Source of the DNA: Marsupella aquatica
Lineage: Eukaryota; Marchantiophyta
Direction of reading: 5' to 3'
Assembly: GCA_973895155.1 (NCBI GenBank)
Contig: OZ316891.1
Coordinates: forward strand, 124,001 to 188,000
DNA length: 64,000 nucleotides
Part shown: positions 56,267 to 64,000 of the stretch, piece by piece
Layout of the letters: each line of letters opens with the position of its first letter
Position numbering within the stretch: the stretch's first letter is position 1
The notes under the pieces: generated by a model
Database searches by the model: none
The model's input: the letters and a program-made list of their open reading frames with translations, nothing else
What the model was told of the DNA's origin: nothing
Made by a program: the position numbers and the translations under genes

Positions 56267-56449
56267 AACAGATTCAGGAATGGTTTGACATTAGGCAGTG
56301 AATGACCAAATTAGAAGCCTTGGATTTTAAGAGAGATTTTGAGGCCAGGGAGAAAGAGAGTAACCATTGTAAGTGGAGTTAGGCCAATTCCATTTAGGAG
56401 GAAGTTATCTCTACTCTGATTTTAACTCTATTATAACCAAGGGAGAAAG

Positions 56450-56776
56450 ATGAATGGATATAGGAGGGAAGGCCATTCCTCTTATAGAAAGGACATCTTT
56501 CTCAAGACTTCATTGTTTATCTCTTGGAGAAGGGGTAATATGATATGCAGGCAGTGGATGTCAAATTTCAGAATTGAATTGATTGAGAAATTACAGAAAG
56601 AAATATTCCTTATGGATACATATGAAGAATGGTCAATTCAAGTTTTGGAAGCTCGACCTTACACTTTCACAGATGCACCAGCTGCATTTGCAGAGGTAAT
56701 TCGAGAAGGAGTTCTCCTTGTTATGAGAGGAAGGAGAAAAATGAAGGCTAAGAAGAAGAGGCTTAAAAGTGCTTAA
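56450..56776 (+). CDS. 108-codon leader ORF, third copy
   Basis: Translation identical to the ORFs at 14916-15242 and 19899-20225. Confidence 0.5.
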   Translation: MNGYRREGHSSYRKDIFLKTSLFISWRRGNMICRQWMSNFRIELIEKLQKEIFLMDTYEEWSIQVLEARPYTFTDAPAAFAEVIREGVLLVMRGRRKMKAKKKRLKSA

Positions 56777-58065
56777 AAAGCAATGCTTTGGAATTAAGAA
56801 AGGAGATTGAGTAAAGTCTCCATATGATTGTTAGGAGGACTTTAATTATAGCATGACTTCCTAAGTTGTGGTAGGAAGAAGCTACTTTTAGAGGAGGGAT
56901 TAAGTCTGATTTAATTAAATCAAGAGAGCTGGTAGACTTTAACTTACCATAATTGTAGAGAAGAAAGATAGGAAATTAAGAGACAGTTCACTTTGGTCAA
57001 TTAAATCTATAGTATAGGAAGAGTATGAACTTCTTACATTATGAGAAGTCGACTTAGATAAAAGTGCAACCAATTTGATAGACTGTTAGGAAAATTAGGC
57101 GGCAAAAGCCATAGATAAATAGTTGGAGATTTTATTTATTTTTTAGAATATCTTATGCCATCTTGCACAATAGATATGCGCAAACTTTGGTGTTAAGTGT
57201 GAGATGTAGTATGGAGTTCATAATTGGCTATCTATTACTTGGTGGGAACGAGTAAATCTACATTTGGTTATATTAAGGCTAAATGGAAGAATTACAAGAG
57301 AGGAATATATAGTGATTTCTATACAAGACTTAGCTAGTACATTGATGCAAAGACAAAATCGGAGGCACAGATAAAGTAGGTTAGCTAAAGCAGTGAGAAA
57401 TCTGAAGTGGAAAGGGTACTTTGCTACTAAGGACTCGCCGAGATACGAGGGGATAAGGCATTGCGGGTTAACCCTTACGAGTTACGGGTAAGCGTCATGA
57501 CGATTATGACTTTACGAGTTTACAAGTTAAGTGTTTACTAGTTGAAGGGTTACAAGTTGACGGGACACACGGAAGAGACGCACCTCGCCGAGAACTCGAT
57601 GAAACGACACAACGCTTGCGGACACCATATGCAGAGAAGTGTCAACAAAGGGGCATACAAGCCATGGATCGAGCAAACTTGAAAGGGCGTGGATTTGAGA
57701 AATGACGGAACGGTGCGACCATTGAAGCTGCCTCTTGTAAACCAAGGATCTCCAAGAATGCACCCGCACCAACTCTCCTCCAAAAGAAATGTCTTTCAGA
57801 ATGAGGAATGACTGACAAAGGGAAGCGAAATTGGAAGTCACGACGCGAAGAAAAATCAGCAACTATTCAAATCTTCAGACTGATACAAATGTGCAGAGCG
57901 CATTCCTTCAGTCTCTGACAAAGAAAGCTACGAGATGACGACCCTTCAGAGCTCCAAAGAGTTAACCAATATGACTATTCAAATCTTCAGCAAATTGCAA
58001 AGTCCCATTTTCCTGAATTCATGAGGAGAGAGCTACCTTGAGTCAACAATCCTGTGAACCTTGAC

Positions 58066-59452
58066 TGTGGTATGGGTGTCCCTGCAATTTTTTCTGGAAA
58101 CTTGTTTATTTTTAGCATATCACAAGATTTACTTACACTTTAGACACCTTCCGGCCAACATTTACTTGTTCTGGACACTTATAGAAATATTTGACATCTC
58201 CGGCTTTCCTGACGATTCCTAGTGTACTTTGCCCGACGCTGTGACCAGCGCCCGTTTCTTTTACTCAAGACGCTGCGGAAGCGTCCAACCTCCTCATGAC
58301 GCTTTTGGCAGTGCCCGACCGCCACCAAGACTCTATGAGGATTTCGACCGACGCTGTGGAAAGCGTCAGCTTCAACACACGACGCTGTGAGCAGCGTCCA
58401 CCCTAGTATTGACGCTGTGAGCAGTGTGAGCAGCGTCCGTTGGTTTTACTTAAGACGCTTCTAGCAGCGTCCAGATTCTCCCGACGCTTCTAGCAGCGTC
58501 CGCTCAACACTTAGTTTTTGAAGTAGATTACTAGTAAAGTAGTATTCTACCACCCTTGTTGAAGTACTTATGCTGTGCTTCTCCCTTGTTTAGTTTTAAG
58601 CTTGGAAAGGCACGACTGTTCTTACCTCCTCCATTTTAGGATTCCAGCACTTATAAGACAGAGTAGAATGCTCATTTGAAGTAGAGAGAAATAGAGTTAA
58701 TACTGTATTCAGAATTGAGTCTTCTGAATAGTTTTCTCCTCCTTCCATTGTAACAAGGCATGCTGTGAGTGTTTTGTATGGAAGTAAAGCTATATTGATT
58801 GAAGTTAAGATTGAATTCAAGAGATTCCTGTGGTGATTGAATTCAGTTGCAGATTTCTGAAACTCGTATTGAATTCACTGCTAGGCTTGCTTGCAGAGTC
58901 GGGATTCGCTAGCCAATTCAAGAATAGTTAATGATAAATGAGAAGTAAATTCTGATTCTCAGAGTAGTTAGTACTGTTGCTTTGATTCTGGAATATGGTT
59001 TAGAGTTTGACTGAATTGCGTATCGCTGATGTCAAACCATGTTGACGGCATTTTAAATCATATCATTCATTTGCAATCAGAAAGCTTCTGCTTCATCAGA
59101 TTGAGAATTCCATTATCATTAACCTTTGTGTTTTGAAGAGTGAGATGGATGAATTATGAGATAGATTTCATGTCTATACTGAGCCCAAATCCTTTCTGAA
59201 GGAGTGGCAGTAGCTTGTAGTCTCTAAATCCTTACTCATTTCTTCTCTAATTCATAAATCAGAAGTTCAGTTACTTTGTTGTTTGTTTATTCGATTTTTT
59301 TATTGAGAAGTGAAGTCAACATAGAGCTCAAGACTCTAAATCACTCGGAGTGATAAAAGTTATACAATTCATTCTGAAATCTGTTCTTAAAGGGATCGAA
59401 ACCCTGGTTTTAGGTGAGGAGAGTCACTTTTGATACTTAGCACTATACGACA
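58066..59452 (+). repeat. LTR 5 (5' LTR of the gypsy element)
   Basis: 1,387 bp with TG...CA ends, followed by the primer site. It contains a cluster of GACGCT...AGCGTC inverted repeats at 58230-58505. Confidence 0.82.
58230..58505. repeat. cluster of GACGCT-N6-AGCGTC inverted repeats in the LTR
   Basis: About eight hairpin-capable units such as GACGCTGTGAGCAGCGTCC and GACGCTTCTAGCAGCGTCC occur at intervals of about 30-50 bp. The same unit recurs in the untranslated leader at 60250-60425. Confidence 0.85.
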
Positions 59453-59458
59453 TCTTTT

Positions 59459-59475
59459 TGGCGCCGCTGCCGGGG
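59459..59475 (+). other. primer-binding site of the gypsy element
   Basis: TGGCGCCGCTGCCGGGG, six bases after the LTR end. Confidence 0.87.
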
Positions 59476-59590
59476 AACGAATTTAAGATTGAATTGACGT
59501 ACAGGCAGTGTATGCCAGAAGGAGCTAGACGGGAGAGGAATTCACGTTCTACTATAATTGTGAAGATGCGTCATCACTCCAGTTAAAAAG

Positions 59591-59797
59591 ATGAAGAGCT
59601 TCCATTTCGAGGTGATGCCGTACTCTATCCAAAGCGCCCCGGAAGCTCTCTTAAGAGTATTGGAAAAATTTGTGGTGCCAAACTTAAGAGAAGAAACCGC
59701 CCTCCCACCAGAAAAGGCCTCACAGAGAGGAGCTGTTGCTCGTCAAGTTGCTTTGGAGATAGTCGAAGACACCAAAGACACTTTGAGTGACAAGTGA
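59591..59797 (+). CDS. 68-codon leader ORF
   Basis: Starts MKSFHFEVMPYSIQSAPEAL. The PYSIQSAPEALLRVL segment parallels PYTFTDAPAAFAEVI in the leader ORF of the non-autonomous family and faintly recalls the reverse transcriptase motif MPFGL.NAP..F. Role unknown. Confidence 0.45.
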   Translation: MKSFHFEVMPYSIQSAPEALLRVLEKFVVPNLREETALPPEKASQRGAVARQVALEIVEDTKDTLSDK

Positions 59798-59865
59798 AGT
59801 TATTCTAACGTTGCTCGGGACGTATGATTTGTAAAATTGTCCAACCATCCTGGTTCGTGTGACCG

Positions 59866-60126
59866 ATGCCACCTATCCGATCTTTGGGAACATTAAGAAT
59901 TAGGAATTTGAGGAATCGTTATGTTAATTCTTGGGTTCTGAGCCTGAGAGGGAGGAATGGCATACATTGGTTAACTATCACCTGGTGGGAAGATGAAAGT
60001 TTGCATTTAGTAATATTAAGGCTGAATGGTAGGATCACACAGGAGTGATATTTAGTCATTTCCATTCGGGAGTTAGCGGAAAGAATCATGCACCAGGAAT
60101 TGCGTAGAAGATTAGGAAGGAGTTAG
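59866..60126 (+). other. conserved leader coding-like block, interrupted by TGA
   Basis: A 60-codon frame ends HWLTITWWEDESLHLVILRL then NGRITQE-TGA. Past the TGA the same frame continues YLVISIRELAERIMHQELRR. The non-autonomous family has the matching block with a Glu codon in place of the TGA. Confidence 0.5.
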
Positions 60127-60249
60127 ACGTCTGATTAGTAGGATGGCCTAGTGTAGCGTACCATGTGGTAAAGAAATTTCAGGGTGAAGGAAGTCGGAGA
60201 TTATGGGGAACGCCCGGTTCCAGTAATCGCCACCGTAAAGGAGATAAGG

Positions 60250-60425
60250 AAGGACGCCGCGAAGAGCGTCCAATGCGATTCGTCCCAGAAGATTCCGCAA
60301 GTCAGGACGCTTCGAGTAGCGTCCGATCCCAGTGGACGCTGTGAGCAGCGTCCGGTGGAATCTGTGACGAACCAACGTGCGCGACGCTTCTGGTGTGCCT
60401 TTCCGCGTCTCAACCTGAAGGACGC
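60250..60425. repeat. GACGCT/AGCGTC inverted repeats in the gag leader
   Basis: Units such as GACGCTTCGAGTAGCGTCC and GACGCTGTGAGCAGCGTCC, matching the LTR cluster, lie about 250-420 bp upstream of the gag start. Confidence 0.8.
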
Positions 60426-60670
60426 ACCAGAGAAAACGAGGTTTTAGAATCTCGGCTGGTCACTGAAGGGAAGTATTAGCTACGGGATAGCAAGGGGGAG
60501 GAATCATGCAAGGGATGTTGAACGACGCTACGGGAAGTCACTTTGAGGAAGCAGGTTCATATCTCCCGGAGTGGGGTGATAACGTCGCACCTAAATGGTG
60601 ACTCCTTGCATAAAGACTCCTGAGGAGCGGGTCTGGTGTCTCAAAATCACCCGTGCTTGGAGAATGAGGG

Positions 60671-63600
60671 ATGTCTGAGGGAGATCCACCGAATAAAAGA
60701 AAACCTACCAAGACCTCCAGTAATTCGGATGCTGCAAAATTAGTAGTGACCCCTCGCACATTGTTACCCGAATTCCAGTCACCAGGAGCACCTGCACCGG
60801 GTAGTGTGTGGAAACAAGTGGGATCTATTCAAGAGGCAAGTGGCTCTTTGGAAAGGCCCACGTCGACCCGACCCCTGTTTGTAAATCTTCGTTCAGGTCC
60901 AAAACTTATTGGTTCTCAAAAGACCAAGCTCCGCCAGCAGACAGTACGTTCGGTGAACCAAATTGACTCTGGTGTGGATAGTACCACTGAGAGGGCCTTA
61001 TCTCATACCGAAGGAAGAAATTTGGGTTTGCCCGAGAATACAGTTGCAGAATCGCTGGCCCAAGATAATTCTGTCGATCTTTCACAATTGGATAATCCAG
61101 AACCACTGAGTGAAGCCGGTGGTTCGTCTTCTAGTGAGACAAGCAGCAGTTCAGGCTTGGGCAGCCCAAACCCATTTGCTACCCGATCAGCTCTTCCTTT
61201 CGTTACCCTCCTAGCTCCAACCACGATGGCTCGAAATAATGTGAGGTACGACCGGTTCTTCGGTACTTCCAAGGAGGATGCAGAGGTGTATTTGAAAGAA
61301 TTTGAAGCTGCAGCTGCATCCAATGGACAGAGTCAAGACGCTGAAAAAGCCAATCTGTTTGGTGGTCTAATGAAAAAGGGTGCTCAGAAATGGTATGACC
61401 GTTTTCCGGACAAGCAGGATTGGGGGAAATTGAAGGCTGCTTTCTTGGCCAAATATAAAGAAGAAGGAGCAGCTGCGCGTGCCTTTGCCCGAATCTCACA
61501 TCTGCACATGAAGAAACATGGGTCTGTGAGGAAATATGCCGACAAATTATTGGATTTGGTAGATCAATATAATCCAGCTACCTCGAAATCTACTATCAAG
61601 GACTGGTTTATTAACGGTTTACCCTCCAGGATTGCTCGTTACGTGAGACGAGAAGGTGGCACCACTTTGGAAGAAGTACAAGAGGCAGCCCAGAAGTACG
61701 TAGACTCGGAGATTTCAGAGAGAAAACGAGTTAAGAAGGACCTGAAGAAAGACAAAAGAAAGAAGAAGAAAACGTCCAGGTCTAAATCTGACTCGGAGAC
61801 GGAATCAAGTGGAAGTAGCACTAGTGAGGAGGACGAGAGTACAAATTCGAGCACTAGTGATAGTTCAAGCTCAAGTTCCGACTCAGAATCCGTTGCTCCT
61901 AAAAAGAAGAAATCCTCTGTAAAAGGGAATAATAAAGTTCCCAACCAGAAGAAGATGGATCGCATGATGGAAGAACTCTCTGGCCAATTGTCCAAGTTGA
62001 ATGTCAATATCGCCGCGGTAAAACCAGTACGAAGGTTGCCTGCTCCCATGAGAATGAACGTATGGTGCACCCGATGCAGTCAGCAGGGCCATTACCCGAA
62101 CGAGTGCCCCACATTACGAACCCCGGTGAATTATGTAGATGGTCAAGAAGAGGCTGAGGAGTATGAGTACGATCCCACGTATACCGTCCAAACAGCACCC
62201 CCTGGACAGTATTTCCCACCACCTCCTGCTTCCAGACCGACTTGGGGACCACCTAAGCCCACTTTCAATAAACCAACGTCAAGACCACCCATGGGACCCC
62301 CGGGAGGATACCCACCACGAGGAATGCCGCGTCAAAAAGGGGCTTGTTGGAATTGTGGCCAACCTGATCATTATTCACCCCAGTGCCCTTATCCCAAACA
62401 GGAGGTGGGGTATACACCTGTCTGTGGGAACTGTGGAAAAGAAGGACACTTACCGGTGGAATGCCCGAATCTGGCTAAGCCTAGGCTGATGGTTCGATTT
62501 GCTCAAGAGCCAGTTAAAGAAGCAAGTCGACCTGAAGCCAAGATTCGGATGGTTTATTCTGAAGAGATGGAGCAATGCAGCTTCATTCAACATATGGATG
62601 TAAATCGGGTGGAATTAAAGCCAGATTCACTTTTTCATCAACCAGTATCCGGGGTGGTGCCTGATGTCTTGGTAAGTCATTTAGTGAAACCTGAAGTAGT
62701 TGGTATGCCGAATGATCGAGTTCAGAATCGGGATAAAGTTCTGACTAATATTTACGCAACTACTCGTTCGAAGAAAAAGGAGACCAAGAAGCACGAGCAT
62801 CAGAAGGTCGCGAAAGCTCCCAAGGATGAAGGGCGCAAGCCATGTAAGGAAGGCCTCGACAAAGAAGACGACCCTGCTTATGACCGATATGACCCAAAAT
62901 ACTTCTTGCCCGACATCTCTTTGGAAGTGAAAGACCATCTGGAAGAGCTAGTTAAGGAGCAAGTGCAATCTCCTAACCCACCAGTAGTAGTCAAAGCTAA
63001 AGAGCCACTGAAAAATCCAGGTTATGATATTGTTGAAGATGTCAAGAATCATCCTGCACATATCACCATTGGGGAATTATTACAGGACAATCCGGTTTAT
63101 AGGCGACAGCTGAGGAGCCTCCTTGCAGGAAAACGGAGGAAGAAGAAGTTACCTTCGGTGGATGTGCTACGAACAGAGTGGGAGGACAAAGGACCGATGG
63201 AAATTGAGGTTCAAATCCAGGGGTGTGTCATTCGGAGAGTTCCTGTGGATGGAGGAGCCAGCGTTAATCTGATTACACAGTCAGCAGCATTTAATTTGGG
63301 TTTCACTAAGTTTGAGCCCACTCCCAAGATTTTGCGCATGGCGGATCAGTCTCGTGTGGTACCCATAGGGAAGCTGACCAGAGTAGAAACTTTGATTGCT
63401 GGTGTCCCTTTTCTGTTGGATTATGTGGTTATTAATCCGGAAATACCATCCAGCTTTCCTGTTTTGTTAGGCCGACCATGGTTGTATAAGGCTCAAGTTC
63501 AGGTTAATTGGCAATCTCAAGAGCTTTCATTTGGGAAGCCTAAGGTGACTGTTAGTTGGGTTCCGGAACCACATTTTGGAGAAACACAAACAGATGATGG

Positions 63601-63724
63601 GTACACCTCGGATTTTTCGACCTCTTCGCTAGTCCTGCAGCCATTGGAATTTGAACTGGAGGAAGTTCGTTACTTGGAAGTTTATCTGTCTGATGCTCCC
63701 ATAAAACCAACTAGGCCCTCCTGA
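60671..63724 (+). CDS. Gag-protease polyprotein of a gypsy element
   Basis: The 1017-aa frame has a Ser-rich N-terminus and a Gag core from residue 186 (MARNNVRYDRFFGTSKEDAE) with WFINGLPSRIARYVRREGGTT. A Lys-rich and Ser/Glu-rich linker follows. Three CCHC zinc knuckles lie at about residues 465-478 (CTRCSQQGHYPNEC), 559-572 (CWNCGQPDHYSPQC) and 585-598 (CGNCGKEGHLPVEC). An aspartic protease is at about 856-940, with active-site VDGGASVNLI and a later LLGRPWLY. It ends in TGA followed by CAATTA, and the same frame continues downstream. The shorter Gag at 12.4 and 17.4 kb is its relative. Confidence 0.92.
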   Translation: MSEGDPPNKRKPTKTSSNSDAAKLVVTPRTLLPEFQSPGAPAPGSVWKQVGSIQEASGSLERPTSTRPLFVNLRSGPKLIGSQKTKLRQQTVRSVNQIDSGVDSTTERALSHTEGRNLGLPENTVAESLAQDNSVDLSQLDNPEPLSEAGGSSSSETSSSSGLGSPNPFATRSALPFVTLLAPTTMARNNVRYDRFFGTSKEDAEVYLKEFEAAAASNGQSQDAEKANLFGGLMKKGAQKWYDRFPDKQDWGKLKAAFLAKYKEEGAAARAFARISHLHMKKHGSVRKYADKLLDLVDQYNPATSKSTIKDWFINGLPSRIARYVRREGGTTLEEVQEAAQKYVDSEISERKRVKKDLKKDKRKKKKTSRSKSDSETESSGSSTSEEDESTNSSTSDSSSSSSDSESVAPKKKKSSVKGNNKVPNQKKMDRMMEELSGQLSKLNVNIAAVKPVRRLPAPMRMNVWCTRCSQQGHYPNECPTLRTPVNYVDGQEEAEEYEYDPTYTVQTAPPGQYFPPPPASRPTWGPPKPTFNKPTSRPPMGPPGGYPPRGMPRQKGACWNCGQPDHYSPQCPYPKQEVGYTPVCGNCGKEGHLPVECPNLAKPRLMVRFAQEPVKEASRPEAKIRMVYSEEMEQCSFIQHMDVNRVELKPDSLFHQPVSGVVPDVLVSHLVKPEVVGMPNDRVQNRDKVLTNIYATTRSKKKETKKHEHQKVAKAPKDEGRKPCKEGLDKEDDPAYDRYDPKYFLPDISLEVKDHLEELVKEQVQSPNPPVVVKAKEPLKNPGYDIVEDVKNHPAHITIGELLQDNPVYRRQLRSLLAGKRRKKKLPSVDVLRTEWEDKGPMEIEVQIQGCVIRRVPVDGGASVNLITQSAAFNLGFTKFEPTPKILRMADQSRVVPIGKLTRVETLIAGVPFLLDYVVINPEIPSSFPVLLGRPWLYKAQVQVNWQSQELSFGKPKVTVSWVPEPHFGETQTDDGYTSDFSTSSLVLQPLEFELEEVRYLEVYLSDAPIKPTRPS

Positions 63725-63730
63725 CAATTA
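63722..63730 (+). promoter_or_regulatory. candidate stop-codon readthrough signal (TGA CAA TTA)
   Basis: The stop is followed by CAA TTA, which fits the STOP-CAR-YYA context known from tobamovirus-type readthrough. The frame stays open after it to the window edge. Confidence 0.65.
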
Positions 63731-64000
63731 ACTTCATCATCGGAAGTGGGCCCAGCAGCAGACGAACCTCCTAATACTGAGGCTAATAGGGATTTACACC
63801 ATGATATGGGAGTGTCAGCTACCCTTGAGCCATTTGCACCAGAAGTATCCAAACTTGGACTTCAGCCGGCAAACCTCACGGATGGAATTGTGGATCCAAA
63901 AGCTTGTCAGAAAATCGAAATTGAGCCAGGCAAGTTTTTGAATATTGGTAAGCATATCGAAGGAGAGCATTTTGCAGCAGCAGCAGATTTTGCCAATGAC
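63725..64000 (+). CDS. start of the downstream (pol-side) frame
   Basis: It is in frame with gag-protease and open for 92 codons to the window edge (QLTSSSEVGPAADEPPNTEA..., HFAAAADFAND). No reverse transcriptase motif is reached yet. It would be translated by readthrough of the preceding TGA. Confidence 0.6.

Larger units (their letters stand above)
54397..58065 (+). mobile_element. fourth copy of the non-autonomous gypsy family, cut by another element
   Basis: Same family as the array at 10.5-22.3 kb, in opposite orientation. The LTR is 54397-56239 (1,843 bp, with a shorter 'aactcttaaaaacgt' tandem). The primer site is 56250-56266, the 108-codon leader ORF is 56450-56776 and the conserved leader block is near 57180-57370. 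It breaks at 58065 in the sequence just before the ATG of the 80-codon pre-gag ORF, where another LTR begins. The remainder should lie beyond the window's right edge. AGCCC (54392-54396) is the candidate left target copy. Confidence 0.88.
58066..64000 (+). mobile_element. autonomous-type gypsy LTR element, 5' part
   Basis: It is inserted into the previous element; TTGAC (58061-58065) is the candidate left target copy. The 5' LTR is 58066-59452 (TGTGGTATGG...ATACGACA), the primer site is 59459-59475, then come a long structured leader, gag-protease (60671-63724) and a continuing frame to the window edge. Reverse transcriptase, integrase and the 3' LTR would lie outside. Its Gag is clearly related to the truncated Gag of the non-autonomous family. 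Confidence 0.88.

Overview
The window looks like nuclear DNA of a land plant with a repeat-rich genome. The evidence is an intron-rich pyrroline-5-carboxylate reductase gene, TTTAGGG telomere-type repeats, CACTA (En/Spm) transposons with plant Tnp2-type proteins, gypsy LTR elements with a plant tRNA-Asp-type primer site, an EDM2-like PHD protein and a plant-type FCP1-like domain. I cannot name the species. A large-genome non-seed plant would fit, but that is a guess.

Layout. (1) 1.2-3.9 kb: one ordinary host gene, P5CR, in eight inferred exons on the + strand. (2) 5.8-6.1 kb and 47.3-50.6 kb: the two halves of an old, decayed CACTA element (+ strand). (3) 6,087-47,344: a 41.3-kb insertion that split that element. 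It has 26-bp perfect terminal inverted repeats (TIRs) and a 4-bp target duplication (CTTT); removing it restores the reading frame of the broken Tnp2 gene. (4) Three younger insertions sit inside it: a tandem LTR array (10,470-22,303, target duplication TGAAG), a 13.4-kb CACTA element (24,891-38,320, 31-bp TIRs) and an LTR-retroelement fragment (about 42.2-45.5 kb). Without them the outer element is about 12.7 kb. (5) 50.8-64 kb: nested retroelements, namely a solo LTR, a gag-type non-autonomous element, and inside that an autonomous gypsy element whose gag-protease ORF ends in a TMV-like readthrough stop context.

The outer 41-kb element is the most unusual object. On the left, on the - strand, it carries an RNase H-like (DUF7869-type) transposase. 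On the right, on the + strand, it carries a multi-exon gene with a ParB-like segment followed by a degenerate amino-methyltransferase-like segment, then an FCP1/NIF-like phosphatase gene whose C-terminus may be KEN-like. Between the divergent genes, and inside their introns, lie arrays of a near-palindrome (arms TTGGATTCGG / CCGAATCCAA). I recognised this sequence only inside this element. My central hypothesis is that it is a distinct transposon type with an element-encoded ParB-like protein that may bind these palindromes.

The inner CACTA element is also a gene carrier. Besides Tnp2 and a TNPA-like gene it holds a tandem-BRCT gene (DNA polymerase lambda-like first domain, one in-frame TGA) and an EDM2-like PHD gene. 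Several element genes carry single frameshifts or stops, so some are probably dying. Exon joins are inferred by eye from splice consensus, reading frame and family similarity.
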